A stretch of DNA of 64,000 bases, taken from NCBI RefSeq assembly GCF_001957125.1, contig NZ_MPHJ01000007.1:1-64000 (forward strand). The letters run 5' to 3'. Shown here piece by piece: positions 54,749-64,000 of the stretch. The number at the start of each line of letters is the position of its first letter. The stretch's first letter is position 1. Position numbers and translations under genes: made by a program. This stretch comes from Shewanella sp. UCD-KL12. Lineage in GTDB: Bacteria > Pseudomonadota > Gammaproteobacteria > Enterobacterales > Shewanellaceae. The notes beneath the pieces were generated by a model. It had not been told where the DNA came from, did not search any database, and worked only from the letters and a program-made list of their open reading frames with translations.

Positions 54749-55942
54749 TTAGATGATCTTCATCTCTTTTGCGATACGAGTAAATGACTCGATAGCTTTA
54801 TCTAGCTGAGCTTTAGTGTGCGCTGCAGACATTTGAGTACGAATACGTGCCTGACCTTTTGGCACAACAGGGAAAGAGAATCCAATGACATAGATGTTCT
54901 CTTCAAGTAAACGGTTAGCAAAGTCACCAGCGAGTTTGGCATCGCCAATCATTACTGGAATGATTGCATGGTCGGCACCGCCTAAAGTAAAGCCGGCAGC
55001 GCTCATCTTCTCGCGGAAGTAGCGGCTATTTTCCCATACCGCTTCACGTATTGCTTGGCCTGACTTTAGCATTTCCAGTACGTGGATAGAGGCGGTTACA
55101 ATTGATGGAGCTAATGAGTTAGAGAAAAGGTACGGACGTGAGCGCTGACGCAACCAATCGACGACCTCTTTTTTAGCTGAAGTAAATCCGCCTGAAGCAC
55201 CACCAAGCGCCTTACCTAAGGTACCTGTAATGATATCTACGCGATCCATGACTTCACAGTACTCGTGAGTACCTCGGCCATTTTGACCGATAAAGCCTAC
55301 TGCGTGCGAATCGTCAACCATGACGAGGGCACCATATTGGTCAGCAAGATCACAAACACCCTTTAGGTTGGCGATAACGCCGTCCATAGAGAACACACCA
55401 TCGGTGGCGATCATGATGTTACGAGCACCCGCTTCTTTTGCCGCTTTTAGCTGAGTCTCTAAATCGACCATATCATTATTAGCATAGCGGAAGCGCATTG
55501 CCTTACATAGACGGACTCCGTCGATGATAGAAGCATGGTTGAGCGCATCAGAGATGATAGCGTCTTCTTTGCTGAGCAAGGTTTCAAAAAGACCAGCATT
55601 TGCATCGAAACAAGAAGAGTAAAGTATGGTGTCTTCCATACCTAAAAATTCACTAAGGCTAGATTCAAGCTGCTTATGGATATCTTGTGTGCCACAGATA
55701 AATCTTACTGAAGCCATACCAAAGCCATGATCGCTTAATCCATCTTGGGCTGCTTTTACTAACTCAGGGTGGTTAGCTAGGCCAAGGTAGTTATTAGCAC
55801 AGAAGTTCATGACTTCAGTGCCATTGACTTTAATTTCAGTTTGCTGAGGAGAGACGATTACACGCTCACTCTTATATAAGCCTTCAGCTTTAACTTCAGT
55901 AAGTTGTTGATTGATCTGGTCGTAGAATGAGGTCGTTGCCAC
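54749..55942 (-). CDS. kbl: 2-amino-3-ketobutyrate CoA ligase
   Basis: PLP enzyme that splits 2-amino-3-ketobutyrate into glycine and acetyl-CoA, 397 residues. Motifs: [27 protein letters not shown] and the PLP lysine in [13 protein letters not shown]. The start is a GTG with AAGGAG six bases upstream. It precedes tdh in the threonine degradation operon. Confidence 0.97.
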   Translation of the reverse strand: MATTSFYDQINQQLTEVKAEGLYKSERVIVSPQQTEIKVNGTEVMNFCANNYLGLANHPELVKAAQDGLSDHGFGMASVRFICGTQDIHKQLESSLSEFLGMEDTILYSSCFDANAGLFETLLSKEDAIISDALNHASIIDGVRLCKAMRFRYANNDMVDLETQLKAAKEAGARNIMIATDGVFSMDGVIANLKGVCDLADQYGALVMVDDSHAVGFIGQNGRGTHEYCEVMDRVDIITGTLGKALGGASGGFTSAKKEVVDWLRQRSRPYLFSNSLAPSIVTASIHVLEMLKSGQAIREAVWENSRYFREKMSAAGFTLGGADHAIIPVMIGDAKLAGDFANRLLEENIYVIGFSFPVVPKGQARIRTQMSAAHTKAQLDKAIESFTRIAKEMKII

Positions 55943-56192
55943 CTGAATTCTCCTTAATTAGCATTATTTTGAGTAGTGGAGTGGCGGCATTTTAACCTTA
56001 AACTTCTCCGCCCTACAGCCTTTTTTTTACGAGTTACCGCTAGATGAATTAGTTTAGGGCTAGCCTGGTTTTCACATTAATAAAACTAATCAGTAACAAA
56101 CAGATTTAGCTATGACTCGTCGTCTATTTAACACTTGATTGTAGAAGGAGTTTTTGACTTTGGAGAGAAAAGTTGGAATTTAACATCTGCAG

Positions 56193-56228
56193 ACTAACTA
56201 TCGCAAAATCGTGTTTGCGATAGTTAGT
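56193..56228. repeat. Perfect 15-base-pair hairpin downstream of the TetR gene
   Basis: Arms at 56193-56207 and 56214-56228 with a six-base loop. TTTT follows on the plus strand only, while the nearest gene end (TetR) is on the minus strand. It may end TetR transcription in part or shield its 3' end. The rest of 55943-56240 holds only the kbl promoter region. Confidence 0.6.
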
Positions 56229-56240
56229 TTTAACTCAATA

Positions 56241-56897
56241 TCAGTCTGTTTTAGTCGCGTCAGTAGTAGCAAGTTCTTGGTAGTGTTGCTCTAAGCGAAC
56301 AAAAGTGGCACGAGAACTCGGTGTTGAATAGGCTTTCGATAGCATTAAAATACGCAACAAACCTTCGTAAAGTGTCGACTTAGTTATCTTGGTATCTGGT
56401 GAGTGGGTCTGCTTGTAGCTAATCCAAAAGCAGACAATCATTCTAATTGTTTCTGCAAGCGGAGGTATCTCATCATTCTCTATGGTGATCACTTCATCTT
56501 GCTTTAACTTGCTTAGTACATGGCTACTACGAGTGAGAACTTGCTGCTGAGCATTCAGATAGAGCGCTTTTAATTCACTATCACGGCTCAAGATATCGGA
56601 GAGGTTGGCGTACATAAACCTAAACTCCCACATGGCATAAAACATAGCGTCAAAGTAACCTATCAATAGGTCTATATTGACGGGTTCACCTTCATAAGGC
56701 TGAAAGCCTGTTTCGAGGTGACTTTCATAAAGGGCAAAGATAGAACGAATGATGTCCTCTTTATTACGGAAATGGTAATAAAGGTTACCTGGGCTAATGC
56801 CTAAGTGAGCTGCGATATGGTTGGTGGTGATTGTCCTTTCACCATGCTCGTTAAAAAGCTCCAAGCTTGCATGTATTATTTTATCGCGGGTTTTCAT
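56241..56897 (-). CDS. TetR-family transcriptional regulator
   Basis: 218 residues. The N-terminal helix-turn-helix (ITTNHIAAHLGISPGNLYYH) is typical of TetR repressors. The C-terminal domain would bind an unknown ligand. It is divergent from waaA by 283 bases and 298 bases upstream of kbl; its target is unknown. Confidence 0.88.
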   Translation of the reverse strand: MKTRDKIIHASLELFNEHGERTITTNHIAAHLGISPGNLYYHFRNKEDIIRSIFALYESHLETGFQPYEGEPVNIDLLIGYFDAMFYAMWEFRFMYANLSDILSRDSELKALYLNAQQQVLTRSSHVLSKLKQDEVITIENDEIPPLAETIRMIVCFWISYKQTHSPDTKITKSTLYEGLLRILMLSKAYSTPSSRATFVRLEQHYQELATTDATKTD

Positions 56898-57180
56898 CTT
56901 TGTCCTAGTGATTTTGAGCTTAAATGAGTTGAACTAACAAGCATACTAGCACTGAGGGAATTGGTCAGGCAAAAATGATTTGTTAGTGTTTAAGACTATG
57001 GGGTATTAACGAGTATTAGCCCAATGATTTTATGTGAGAAAAAGTGAAATTCTGAACCGACCAGTAAACCCTGTGTCTACTAGTGCTGGCAAGCTGTGCT
57101 ATGACGATAATATCGCTATTTTGAGTGCTGTGATAGCATGTCCTCTCACGCTACTAAGACTTAATTAAGTAATTGCTCCT

Positions 57181-58449
57181 ATGAATCGTTTTATTTATTC
57201 CGCCCTGTTATACCTTTTGTTGCCTTTGTTGATTTTATACCTAGCAATCAGAGGCTTTAAGAGTGCTGATTATCGATCTCGCTGGAGTGAGCGATTCTCT
57301 CTCGTTTCACTGAAAAAGAGTGACCTGCTAATACATAGCGTATCTATGGGAGAAACGTTAGCGGCGATTCCTTTAATAAAACAGATACAGCAAGCTTACC
57401 CTGAGCTATCGATTACCGTTACGACGACGAGTCCCACAGGATCTGCGGAAGTACTCAAGGCTTTTGGGGCTAGCGTACAGCATTGCTACCTGCCTTTTGA
57501 CCTCTCTGTTTGTGTGCAACGCTTTTTGAAGCAAGTTTCACCTAAGCAGATCATCATTATGGAAACAGAGCTTTGGCCTAACTTAGTGCATCATGCATCA
57601 AGGTCAGGTATTAAACTGATGCTAGCCAATGCCCGTTTATCTGAAAAATCGGCAGAAAAATATCGTAAACAAGCTAGGCTATCTATACCTATGCTGCAGC
57701 GTCTAGATATGATTGCGGCTCAATCGCAACAAGCGGCTGAAAGGTTTATCTCATTAGGAGTTAAAGCTGAAAAGGTACATGTTACAGGGAGCTTAAAGTT
57801 TGATCTGACTATCGCTAAAGAGAAAGTCGATTTGGCGAAATCATTAAGATTAGATTGGCAGAGAGTGGCAAGTCCTATTTGGGTGGCGGGGAGTGTTCAT
57901 CCTGGAGAGTTCGAAGCCATGTTAAAGGCTCATCAACGCTTATTGATGGAAAAGCCTGATGCGCTATTGATTATAGTGCCGAGGCACCCAGAACAGTTTA
58001 ATGCCGCAGCACAGAAGGTCCTTGATGCCGGATTTAATTTGTCACGTCGTAGTTTAAATGACACGGTTACGCCGGAGACTCAAGTATTACTGGGCGATAC
58101 CATGGGTGAGTTACTGACGTTTTATGGCGCAGCAGATCAAGCTTTTGTCGGTGGAACCTTAATTGATAACGGGGGCCACAATCCCTTAGAGCCGGCGGCA
58201 TTAGGTCTGCCTGTATATGTAGGTCCTCAGCACTGGGATTTTGCTGAAATCACGGGCTTACTCAAACAGGCTGGCGCGCTTAAAGTCATTGATTCAGCAG
58301 ATACTTTGGCAGAGCGATTAATTGCCAACTTCGATGATAAAGCCAGTTATCAACTAGCCAGTGAAGCCGGACTTAAAGTGGTCGATGACAATAGAGGCTC
58401 ACTCAAGCATCAATTTGAACTCACAAAACGTTTGATTGCCTTCGAATAA
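57181..58449 (+). CDS. waaA: Kdo transferase WaaA
   Basis: Adds Kdo to lipid IVA at the inner membrane, GT30 family, 422 residues. One N-terminal membrane anchor (about 4-22), then SVSMGETLAAIPLIKQIQ, METELWPNL and GGHNPLEPAALG, all typical. The ATG has only a weak ribosome site. Confidence 0.95.
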   Translation: MNRFIYSALLYLLLPLLILYLAIRGFKSADYRSRWSERFSLVSLKKSDLLIHSVSMGETLAAIPLIKQIQQAYPELSITVTTTSPTGSAEVLKAFGASVQHCYLPFDLSVCVQRFLKQVSPKQIIIMETELWPNLVHHASRSGIKLMLANARLSEKSAEKYRKQARLSIPMLQRLDMIAAQSQQAAERFISLGVKAEKVHVTGSLKFDLTIAKEKVDLAKSLRLDWQRVASPIWVAGSVHPGEFEAMLKAHQRLLMEKPDALLIIVPRHPEQFNAAAQKVLDAGFNLSRRSLNDTVTPETQVLLGDTMGELLTFYGAADQAFVGGTLIDNGGHNPLEPAALGLPVYVGPQHWDFAEITGLLKQAGALKVIDSADTLAERLIANFDDKASYQLASEAGLKVVDDNRGSLKHQFELTKRLIAFE

Positions 58450-58758
58450 AGGCTGAACCTTCATGGTTATTTATTATCTGTGGTGAGCTGATGTTCTAAT
58501 TTGTTTAAAGTCGTATTAATAATCATAAAACCTAAATTGAAGAGATTGATAATCAGGTGTCGATGTGGCTGAGGGTATCGAAAACATGGAGGTTTTCGTT
58601 AAGCGGCCACGGATGGCTTTACAGCGTCCCGAAGAAGTATCTGCACATGGGCCTACTGCAAGCAATAAACACCATTGACGCTATGGCTCTCAGTGTGTGA
58701 CCAAGTACCTAATGAACCCAGCACAGAAAGATACTTCAAACTTGTTATCAGACAAGTT
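58450..58758. repeat. Intergenic repeat-like sequence between waaA and kdkA
   Basis: No gene in 309 bases. It holds a hairpin CGAAAAC-ATGGAG-GTTTTCG near 58580, and an inverted repeat GAAGTATCT (58634-58642) with AGATACTTC (58729-58737) that bracket about 85 bases. It resembles a miniature repeat element; no transposase or target duplication is seen. Confidence 0.5.
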
Positions 58759-59475
58759 CTACGTTTTTGAATAGCCAAGTATCAACTCTTGCCAATCAGA
58801 CTCAGTAAAAGCCAGCGATGGCAGCTTAGTGAGCTCTTTTCTAAAAGAACGTAACAGTCGCTCTAAATTAGCACCCTGCCACTTAGGGCTAGGTTGGCGT
58901 AGTTCGCCTCGATCGAAATCTATGAGGTAGAATTTATTGTCTGTGATGAGAATATTCTTGGCATTGAGGTCGGCATGATACACCCCACGCTGGTGGAACT
59001 TAGCAATACAGCTGCCTAAGTCTTGCCACTGAGTTGAAGACATAGGTTCTTGACTTAACTTGGCAACAAGGTCTTGGGCGCCTTCGACTCTTTCAATAAT
59101 GATATCGGCCCGATAATGAACGCCACAGCGCTCGACATTGGCCGCAACGGGTCTTGGGACATTAAATCCTTCACTGTACAACTGCTCTAGTAGTGCTAGC
59201 TCAGCAACTGCTCGAGTTCGTTTTAGCCCTGTGTACAGGTAAGAGTCTTTGCTTATTTTCTCTATCAATCCGCCACGGTAGTAATGGCGTAATACCCACT
59301 CACTTTGTTCACTTGATTGAGGTTTTACAAACCATGTGGTGTAGCGCCCTTTGGAGGAGCCTGTCACTGCAGATAGTTTCTGCCAATGTTCGACAGTAAA
59401 CCACTCATTGGTGATAGCATCTGAAGTTGGAGGACAAAATGCGATATGACCTAAAGGCGTGTGCTTTATCTGCAT
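58759..59475 (-). CDS. kdkA: Kdo kinase KdkA
   Basis: Phosphorylates Kdo in the LPS core, 238 residues. Kinase-like fold with the catalytic loop GVYHADLNAKNILI and IDFDRGEL. Convergent with waaA, whose product makes its substrate; single-Kdo cores of this kind occur in Haemophilus, Vibrio and Shewanella. Confidence 0.94.
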   Translation of the reverse strand: MQIKHTPLGHIAFCPPTSDAITNEWFTVEHWQKLSAVTGSSKGRYTTWFVKPQSSEQSEWVLRHYYRGGLIEKISKDSYLYTGLKRTRAVAELALLEQLYSEGFNVPRPVAANVERCGVHYRADIIIERVEGAQDLVAKLSQEPMSSTQWQDLGSCIAKFHQRGVYHADLNAKNILITDNKFYLIDFDRGELRQPSPKWQGANLERLLRSFRKELTKLPSLAFTESDWQELILGYSKT

Positions 59476-59576
59476 GTTTAATGAGCCGTGTTCTTGATGA
59501 GAAAAATAAACGATAAACTTTCAGTAAGCTACATTCTACAATGAGTTTGCAGTCATGAGCTATCAGGATATCTCGC

Positions 59577-60431
59577 TTAAAGGGATTTTATGATCGCTTC
59601 AAGGTTTTGCTGCCAAGGTTTTGCTTCGAGAATAGCTTGAGATTCACTGATATCGAGTTTGCTGTAGCTAGGTCTAACCGCCAGTGAGCCATATTCAGAC
59701 GAGGTAATCGGCACGATGGGGATTTTTTTAGTTATTTTGCCCAATTTAAATGCTATGTCTTGAATCGAACAGGCAAATTCAAACCAGCTTGCCTTACCCA
59801 GATCCGTCCAATGATAGGTAGGAGCCTTATGTTGTTGAGCTGCGATTTTCCAGATAAATTTAGCTAGCTCATAAGTGGAAGTCGGGCAGCTAACTTGGTC
59901 GTCAATTACATGCAATGAATCCCTTTCTTGCATTAGTCTAAGCATAGTTAGTAGAAAATTATCCCCGGCAATAGAGTAGAGCCATGAACTACGTATAATG
60001 GTGAAGTCACTATTCTCTAGTCGCTTTATAGCAGCTTCCCCTTTGAGTTTAGAGAGACCATAAATGTTGAGAGGACTTGGTTTATCCATTGTTGTATATG
60101 GGGTAACTTTAGCCCCATCAAATAGATAATCAGTAGAAAGGTGAATGAGCTTTATACCAGCGATATTTGCTGCAGCAGCTATGTTACCAGCAGCAATTTC
60201 ATTGAGATAAAAAGCATCAGCTATATTATTCTCAGCCAGTTCAACATTGGTGTAGGCGGCCGTATTGATGATTAGAGCGATGTTATGCTGATTAATAACA
60301 GAGCTTATTGTCGCAGTTGAACTTAGATCTATCTCATTGCGACCCATGGCTATAGGCTCGATATTGTTTGGGTATGAATGCATCAAGGTTAGGGCCAGTT
60401 GACCATGCTTACCGATAATGAGTACATTCAT
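59577..60431 (-). CDS. rfbD: dTDP-4-dehydrorhamnose reductase
   Basis: Last step of dTDP-L-rhamnose synthesis, 284 residues from the ATG at 60431. Rossmann start [15 protein letters not shown] and the YGLSK catalytic Tyr/Lys pair. The ATG overlaps the rfbB stop (ATGA) and has GAGAAAG upstream. Confidence 0.93.
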   Translation of the reverse strand: MNVLIIGKHGQLALTLMHSYPNNIEPIAMGRNEIDLSSTATISSVINQHNIALIINTAAYTNVELAENNIADAFYLNEIAAGNIAAAANIAGIKLIHLSTDYLFDGAKVTPYTTMDKPSPLNIYGLSKLKGEAAIKRLENSDFTIIRSSWLYSIAGDNFLLTMLRLMQERDSLHVIDDQVSCPTSTYELAKFIWKIAAQQHKAPTYHWTDLGKASWFEFACSIQDIAFKLGKITKKIPIVPITSSEYGSLAVRPSYSKLDISESQAILEAKPWQQNLEAIIKSL

Positions 60432-61456
60432 AATCTTTCTCGGCACCAGCTAAGGTGACTCAGATACCATTCAATAGTCAGTGTTAACCCTGATTCAAAA
60501 CTTTCTGTTGGTTGCCAGCCAAGTTGCTCTTTGATTTTACTTGAGTCGATTGCATATCTTTGGTCATGGCCTGGACGATCATCAACAAAGGTTATTAGCT
60601 GTTTAAAGTCATCGATTTTGTCAGGTTTATATATCACTAAGTGATTGAGTTGCTCACAAATATCCATAACAAGAGCAAGATTGTTTTTCTCGCATTCTCC
60701 GCCGATATTGTAGGTTTCCCCTAACTTTCCATGCATAGCAATTTGATATAACGCTCTCACATGATCTTCAACATATAACCAGTCACGCACTTGCATGCCA
60801 TTACCATAAATAGGGATCGGCTTGCCCTCTATAGCATTAAGAATGGTTTGCGGAATAAGTTTCTCGGGGTATTGATAGGGACCATAGTTATTCGAACAGT
60901 TACTGAGCACAATAGGCAGTTGAAATGTACGTCCCCACGCTCTGACTAAGTGATCGGAAGCAGCTTTACTCGCTGAGTAGGGGGAGCTTGGTTTATAGGG
61001 GCTAGATTCGGTGAATAACCCTTCCTGTCCAAGGTCGCCATAAACTTCATCCGTTGAGATATGGTGAAAACGAAAAGATGCTTTTTTATCTTCTGTAAGT
61101 TGGGCTATATAGCTTCTGCAGGCTTCGAGTAGGGTGTAGCTACCTATGATATTCGTCTGGATAAAATCGGCTGGGCCATCGATAGAGCGATCGACATGGC
61201 TCTCGGCTGCTAGGTGCATGATGAGATCAGGCTGCTGCTCAGCTAATATCTGATCGAGCAATTGACGATCACAGATATCACCTTTTATGAAAAGGTATTG
61301 CGGCTCATGCTCTATTGGTTTGAGTGAGAGTAAATTACCCGCGTAGGTTAGCTTATCTAAGTTAATCACTTTATGTGGAGTTTCACTTAGTAAGTACCTC
61401 ACTAATCTTGAGCCTATAAATCCTGCGCCGCCAGTAATAAGGATGGTTTTACTCAT
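60428..61456 (-). CDS. rfbB: dTDP-glucose 4,6-dehydratase
   Basis: Second step of dTDP-rhamnose synthesis, 342 residues from the ATG at 61456, which has GGAGG six bases upstream. Rossmann motif [21 protein letters not shown] and [10 protein letters not shown] are intact. The longer frame to 61528 lies inside rfbC and is rejected. Confidence 0.95.
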   Translation of the reverse strand: MSKTILITGGAGFIGSRLVRYLLSETPHKVINLDKLTYAGNLLSLKPIEHEPQYLFIKGDICDRQLLDQILAEQQPDLIMHLAAESHVDRSIDGPADFIQTNIIGSYTLLEACRSYIAQLTEDKKASFRFHHISTDEVYGDLGQEGLFTESSPYKPSSPYSASKAASDHLVRAWGRTFQLPIVLSNCSNNYGPYQYPEKLIPQTILNAIEGKPIPIYGNGMQVRDWLYVEDHVRALYQIAMHGKLGETYNIGGECEKNNLALVMDICEQLNHLVIYKPDKIDDFKQLITFVDDRPGHDQRYAIDSSKIKEQLGWQPTESFESGLTLTIEWYLSHLSWCRERL

Positions 61457-62036
61457 TACAGCCTCCAAGGGGGCTGTGCTCAGATTGCTCGCTGATATAT
61501 GGGTCACTTGGAAATAATTTCCCAGCACTGTCTTTGAGAGAAAGCTTAGGCGCTAAGCCAGATAATAGTGGCCATTCAATATTGAGTGTTGGATCTTTCC
61601 ACAGAATCGTCTCTTCAAATTCGGGAGCGTAGTAATCGGTGCATTTGTAGTGACAATCAGCTTGCTCAGAAATGACATAGAAGCCGTGAGCAAAGCCTGC
61701 GGGGATCCATAATTGCTGTTTATTAGTTGCTGATAGATAGGTGGCAACCCATTGGCCGAAGGTTTTACTTGTGCTGCGCATATCTACAGCAACATCGAAA
61801 ATTTCTCCAGAAGTTACCCGAACCAATTTTCCTTGTGCTTGATGTGATTGGTAATGCAGCCCTCTTAAGGTTCCCTGTGAGGAGTGGCTATGGTTTTCCT
61901 GAACGAAACTAACATCAGCGACATGCTTTCGAAACCAGTCCTCTCTAAATGTCTCGAGGAAAAAGCCTCTATCATCTCCGTGAACTTTAGGTTTGAGGAT
62001 TTTTACATCTGTAATTTTGGTATTAATGATCTTCAT
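61449..62036 (-). CDS. rfbC: dTDP-4-dehydrorhamnose 3,5-epimerase
   Basis: Third step of dTDP-rhamnose synthesis, 195 residues. Motifs [21 protein letters not shown] and GFAHGFYV hold the active-site histidine and arginines. First gene of rfbC-rfbB-rfbD; the thymidylyltransferase gene rfbA is not in the window. Confidence 0.95.
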   Translation of the reverse strand: MKIINTKITDVKILKPKVHGDDRGFFLETFREDWFRKHVADVSFVQENHSHSSQGTLRGLHYQSHQAQGKLVRVTSGEIFDVAVDMRSTSKTFGQWVATYLSATNKQQLWIPAGFAHGFYVISEQADCHYKCTDYYAPEFEETILWKDPTLNIEWPLLSGLAPKLSLKDSAGKLFPSDPYISEQSEHSPLGGCNE

Positions 62037-62153
62037 AAGAGGTAATCAGTTGGTAAAAGCACAATGTTCCAGCAGCAATTAGTGGAGTAAGCATGGAACC
62101 TTATAGCATTCTACATTAAAATCGATACGGTTCCCCAATAACAACCTGGCCCT

Positions 62154-63194
62154 ATGAGCTTAAATCTAAATAATAGTGACTCTCTCTGTTTACTTCGCTT
62201 ATCTGCTATAGGTGACGTGTGCCATGCTGTGGCTATGGTGCAAGCGATCCAGCGGCAATATCCAAAGCTTAAAATTACTTGGGTGATCGGTAAGGTTGAA
62301 TATCAGCTTCTTAAACATATTCCCGGGGTTGAGTTTGTTATTTTTGATAAGTCACAGGGCTGGAGAAGCTATTTTAAGTTAAGAGAAGATCTCGCTGGTC
62401 AAAAGTTTGATGTGTTATTGCATATGCAGGTGGCACTGAGGGCGACAATCGCCTCGCTGGCAATCTCCGCCAAAGTGCGAGTCGGTTTTGATCGTGCAAG
62501 AGCAAAAGAGGGCCAGTGGTTAGTGACCAATCATAGTGTCGAAGCTTTAGCTCGCCCCCACGTACTCGAGGGCTTTATGGGATTTGCTAAAGCGATAGGT
62601 GTAGAGGACCTAACTCCAAGGTGGGATATACCTGTACCTCAGGCTGACACAGATTTTGCTAAACAGATGATACCTGATAACTATAGGACATTAGTGATCT
62701 GTGCGGCTGCTAGTAAGGCTGAGCGAAACTGGCTAAGCGATCGCTATGCTGCTGTAGCTGAACATGCGGTATCTAAAGGCTATCGCGTGCTCTTATGTGG
62801 TGGTCCAGCCGCTTTAGAGGTGGAGTTGGCAGAATCAATCGAGCAAGCTTGCTCTGAGTCGTTGGACAATCAGGTCGGTAAGACATCGCTAACACAACTA
62901 CTGGCTGTGTTAAAGCAGGCGTCCATAGTACTGGCACCAGATACAGGTCCAGCTCATATGGCTGTGACTCAGGGAACGGCAGTTATTGGCCTCTACGCTC
63001 ATTCAAATCCTGGGCGGACAGGTCCATATACATACTTAGACTCGGTGGTAAGCGTTTACCATGATGTGGTTGCTTCCCAGCAAGCCGGAGATATTCCTTG
63101 GGGGAAGCGGGCAAAGGGCGAGTATTTGATGGAGAATATCAAGTTAGCGCCCGTCATTGCGCAATTTGATAAACTGTCTCACACGCATTTATAG
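62154..63194 (+). CDS. GT9 heptosyltransferase-like protein
   Basis: ADP-heptose:LPS heptosyltransferase family, 346 residues. N terminus LCLLRLSAIGDVCHAVAMVQ and the C-terminal APDTGPAHMAVTQGTAVIGL are typical. Exact acceptor (first, second or another heptose) cannot be told. It is divergent from rfbC by 117 bases and followed by another LPS-type transferase. Confidence 0.9.
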   Translation: MSLNLNNSDSLCLLRLSAIGDVCHAVAMVQAIQRQYPKLKITWVIGKVEYQLLKHIPGVEFVIFDKSQGWRSYFKLREDLAGQKFDVLLHMQVALRATIASLAISAKVRVGFDRARAKEGQWLVTNHSVEALARPHVLEGFMGFAKAIGVEDLTPRWDIPVPQADTDFAKQMIPDNYRTLVICAAASKAERNWLSDRYAAVAEHAVSKGYRVLLCGGPAALEVELAESIEQACSESLDNQVGKTSLTQLLAVLKQASIVLAPDTGPAHMAVTQGTAVIGLYAHSNPGRTGPYTYLDSVVSVYHDVVASQQAGDIPWGKRAKGEYLMENIKLAPVIAQFDKLSHTHL

Positions 63195-63349
63195 GGTAAT
63201 TCATCACTATGAGTGTTAGAGTCGCGTAGGTAAAGGGATTAGTGATAAAATAGTGCCCTCTTGCTGTATTAAAGTACTGAGAAATCGCACAGATAAATCG
63301 CACAAAAAGATAGTACGTAAAGATCACTTTCTTCATGAAGGATATATGG

Positions 63350-64000
63350 ATGTTGTTGGCGCCTAAGTTTTTGTTTGTTCCGGTTTCCTCTGAAGAGGGG
63401 ATTGGAGAGTATATGCGCTCTAGAATTATTGCTGACGAGATCTTGCGTCGTTGGCCTAAGGCTCAGATCGATTTTGTGTTAAATCGACGGGCTCCTTATG
63501 CCGATTTTTGCCCACACTCTACTCACTTGCTGGACGATACCCCCACCAAAAAAATTAAAGAGGTTAACCAGTTAATGGATGACCTTAGGCCTGATATTGT
63601 CATTTTTGACGCTGCAGGTCGTAAAGCTCAGTTAAAGCATGCAAACCGTATTGGCGCTAAAGTTATCTTTATTAGTCAGCACAGACGCAAGCGTTCACGG
63701 GGTATGAAAATCGAACGTGCCTTGGTGACTGATAGCCACTGGGTGGTGCAACCTGAGTTTGTGATTGGTGATATCAGCCGATTTGATCGGTTTAAGCTAG
63801 GGTTGATTAAACGAGAGCTGCCTATTTTTACTGGCAGTATTTTCAAATCCCCTACGAAGACGATTCAGCAAGGGCTCTTTTCACGGTACCAGGTTAAGCA
63901 GGGAGAATATCTGCTTTATAGTGCAGGCTCCGGTGGACATAGTCTGAAACATGAGTTGGCTGCAGATCGTTTTGCACAGGTTGCTCAAACAATTTTTCGT
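63350..64000 (+). CDS. Glycosyltransferase-like protein, cut by window end
   Basis: Open frame of at least 217 codons running off the window. GAAGGA lies upstream of the ATG. The N terminus FLFVPVSSEEGIGEYMRSR and the later YLLYSAGSGGHS suggest a GT-B fold, MurG-like nucleotide-sugar enzyme. It lies 155 bases after the GT9 gene on the same strand, so an LPS or surface-glycan role is likely. The donor and acceptor are unknown. Confidence 0.65.
   Translation, partial: MLLAPKFLFVPVSSEEGIGEYMRSRIIADEILRRWPKAQIDFVLNRRAPYADFCPHSTHLLDDTPTKKIKEVNQLMDDLRPDIVIFDAAGRKAQLKHANRIGAKVIFISQHRRKRSRGMKIERALVTDSHWVVQPEFVIGDISRFDRFKLGLIKRELPIFTGSIFKSPTKTIQQGLFSRYQVKQGEYLLYSAGSGGHSLKHELAADRFAQVAQTIFR

Noticed and set aside
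63154..63336. 60-codon minus-strand frame between the two glycosyltransferase-like genes
   Set aside because: It overlaps the GT9 gene end, has no ribosome site and no recognisable product.
1..64000. CRISPR arrays, tRNA or rRNA genes, complete insertion sequences
   Set aside because: None seen: no regular spaced repeats, no cloverleaf candidates and no transposase genes.

Overview
The window looks like a chromosomal segment of a marine gammaproteobacterium, most probably Shewanella. Three things point there: the conserved order hemN - yihI - csrC-like RNA - engB - Spot 42 RNA - polA, with a cytochrome c4 gene inserted; a proton-type lateral flagellar system of the Vibrio/Aeromonas/Shewanella kind; and kbl-tdh next to an LPS-core gene block. 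The species cannot be fixed from the sequence alone.

Region 1 (1-717) carries no convincing gene. It starts with a rho-independent terminator and holds a roughly 340-base, hairpin-rich element bracketed by two copies of a 30-base direct repeat.

Region 2 (718-38860) is one nearly complete lateral (secondary) flagellar locus. A membrane PAS-GGDEF-EAL protein sits at its left edge. On the minus strand follow a small membrane protein, a PilZ-like protein coupled to lafU, the stator genes lafTU, sigma-28 lafS, fliL, fliK, fliT, fliS, fliD, the flagellin gene lafA, a lafW-like gene, and flgL to flgB. flgAMN then run on the plus strand and converge on the minus-strand operon motY-lafK-fliEFGHIJ. 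After a 600-base AT-rich divergent spacer come fliMNPQR-flhBA on the plus strand. Together they encode the regulators (LafK, LafS, FlgM), export gate, ATPase complex, MS and C rings, rod, hook, cap, filament and stator. There are no chemotaxis genes and no recognisable fliO. A 47-residue membrane microprotein lies between fliP and fliQ, and FliM lacks the usual CheY-binding N terminus.

Region 3 (38917-52186) is housekeeping: a lysophospholipase-like hydrolase, a DUF885 lipoprotein, hemN, a DUF2489 protein, yihI, a methyltransferase, a CsrB/C-type RNA, cytochrome c4, engB, Spot 42 RNA, polA and elbB. A second candidate small RNA with a C-rich hairpin loop lies just downstream of Spot 42.

Region 4 (52332-64000) holds glpG-glpE, kbl-tdh (threonine catabolism), a TetR regulator and an LPS block: waaA, kdkA, rfbC-rfbB-rfbD (without rfbA), a GT9 heptosyltransferase-like gene and a glycosyltransferase-like gene cut by the window end. 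Intergenic repeats of unknown type occur at about 52190-52330 and 58550-58740.
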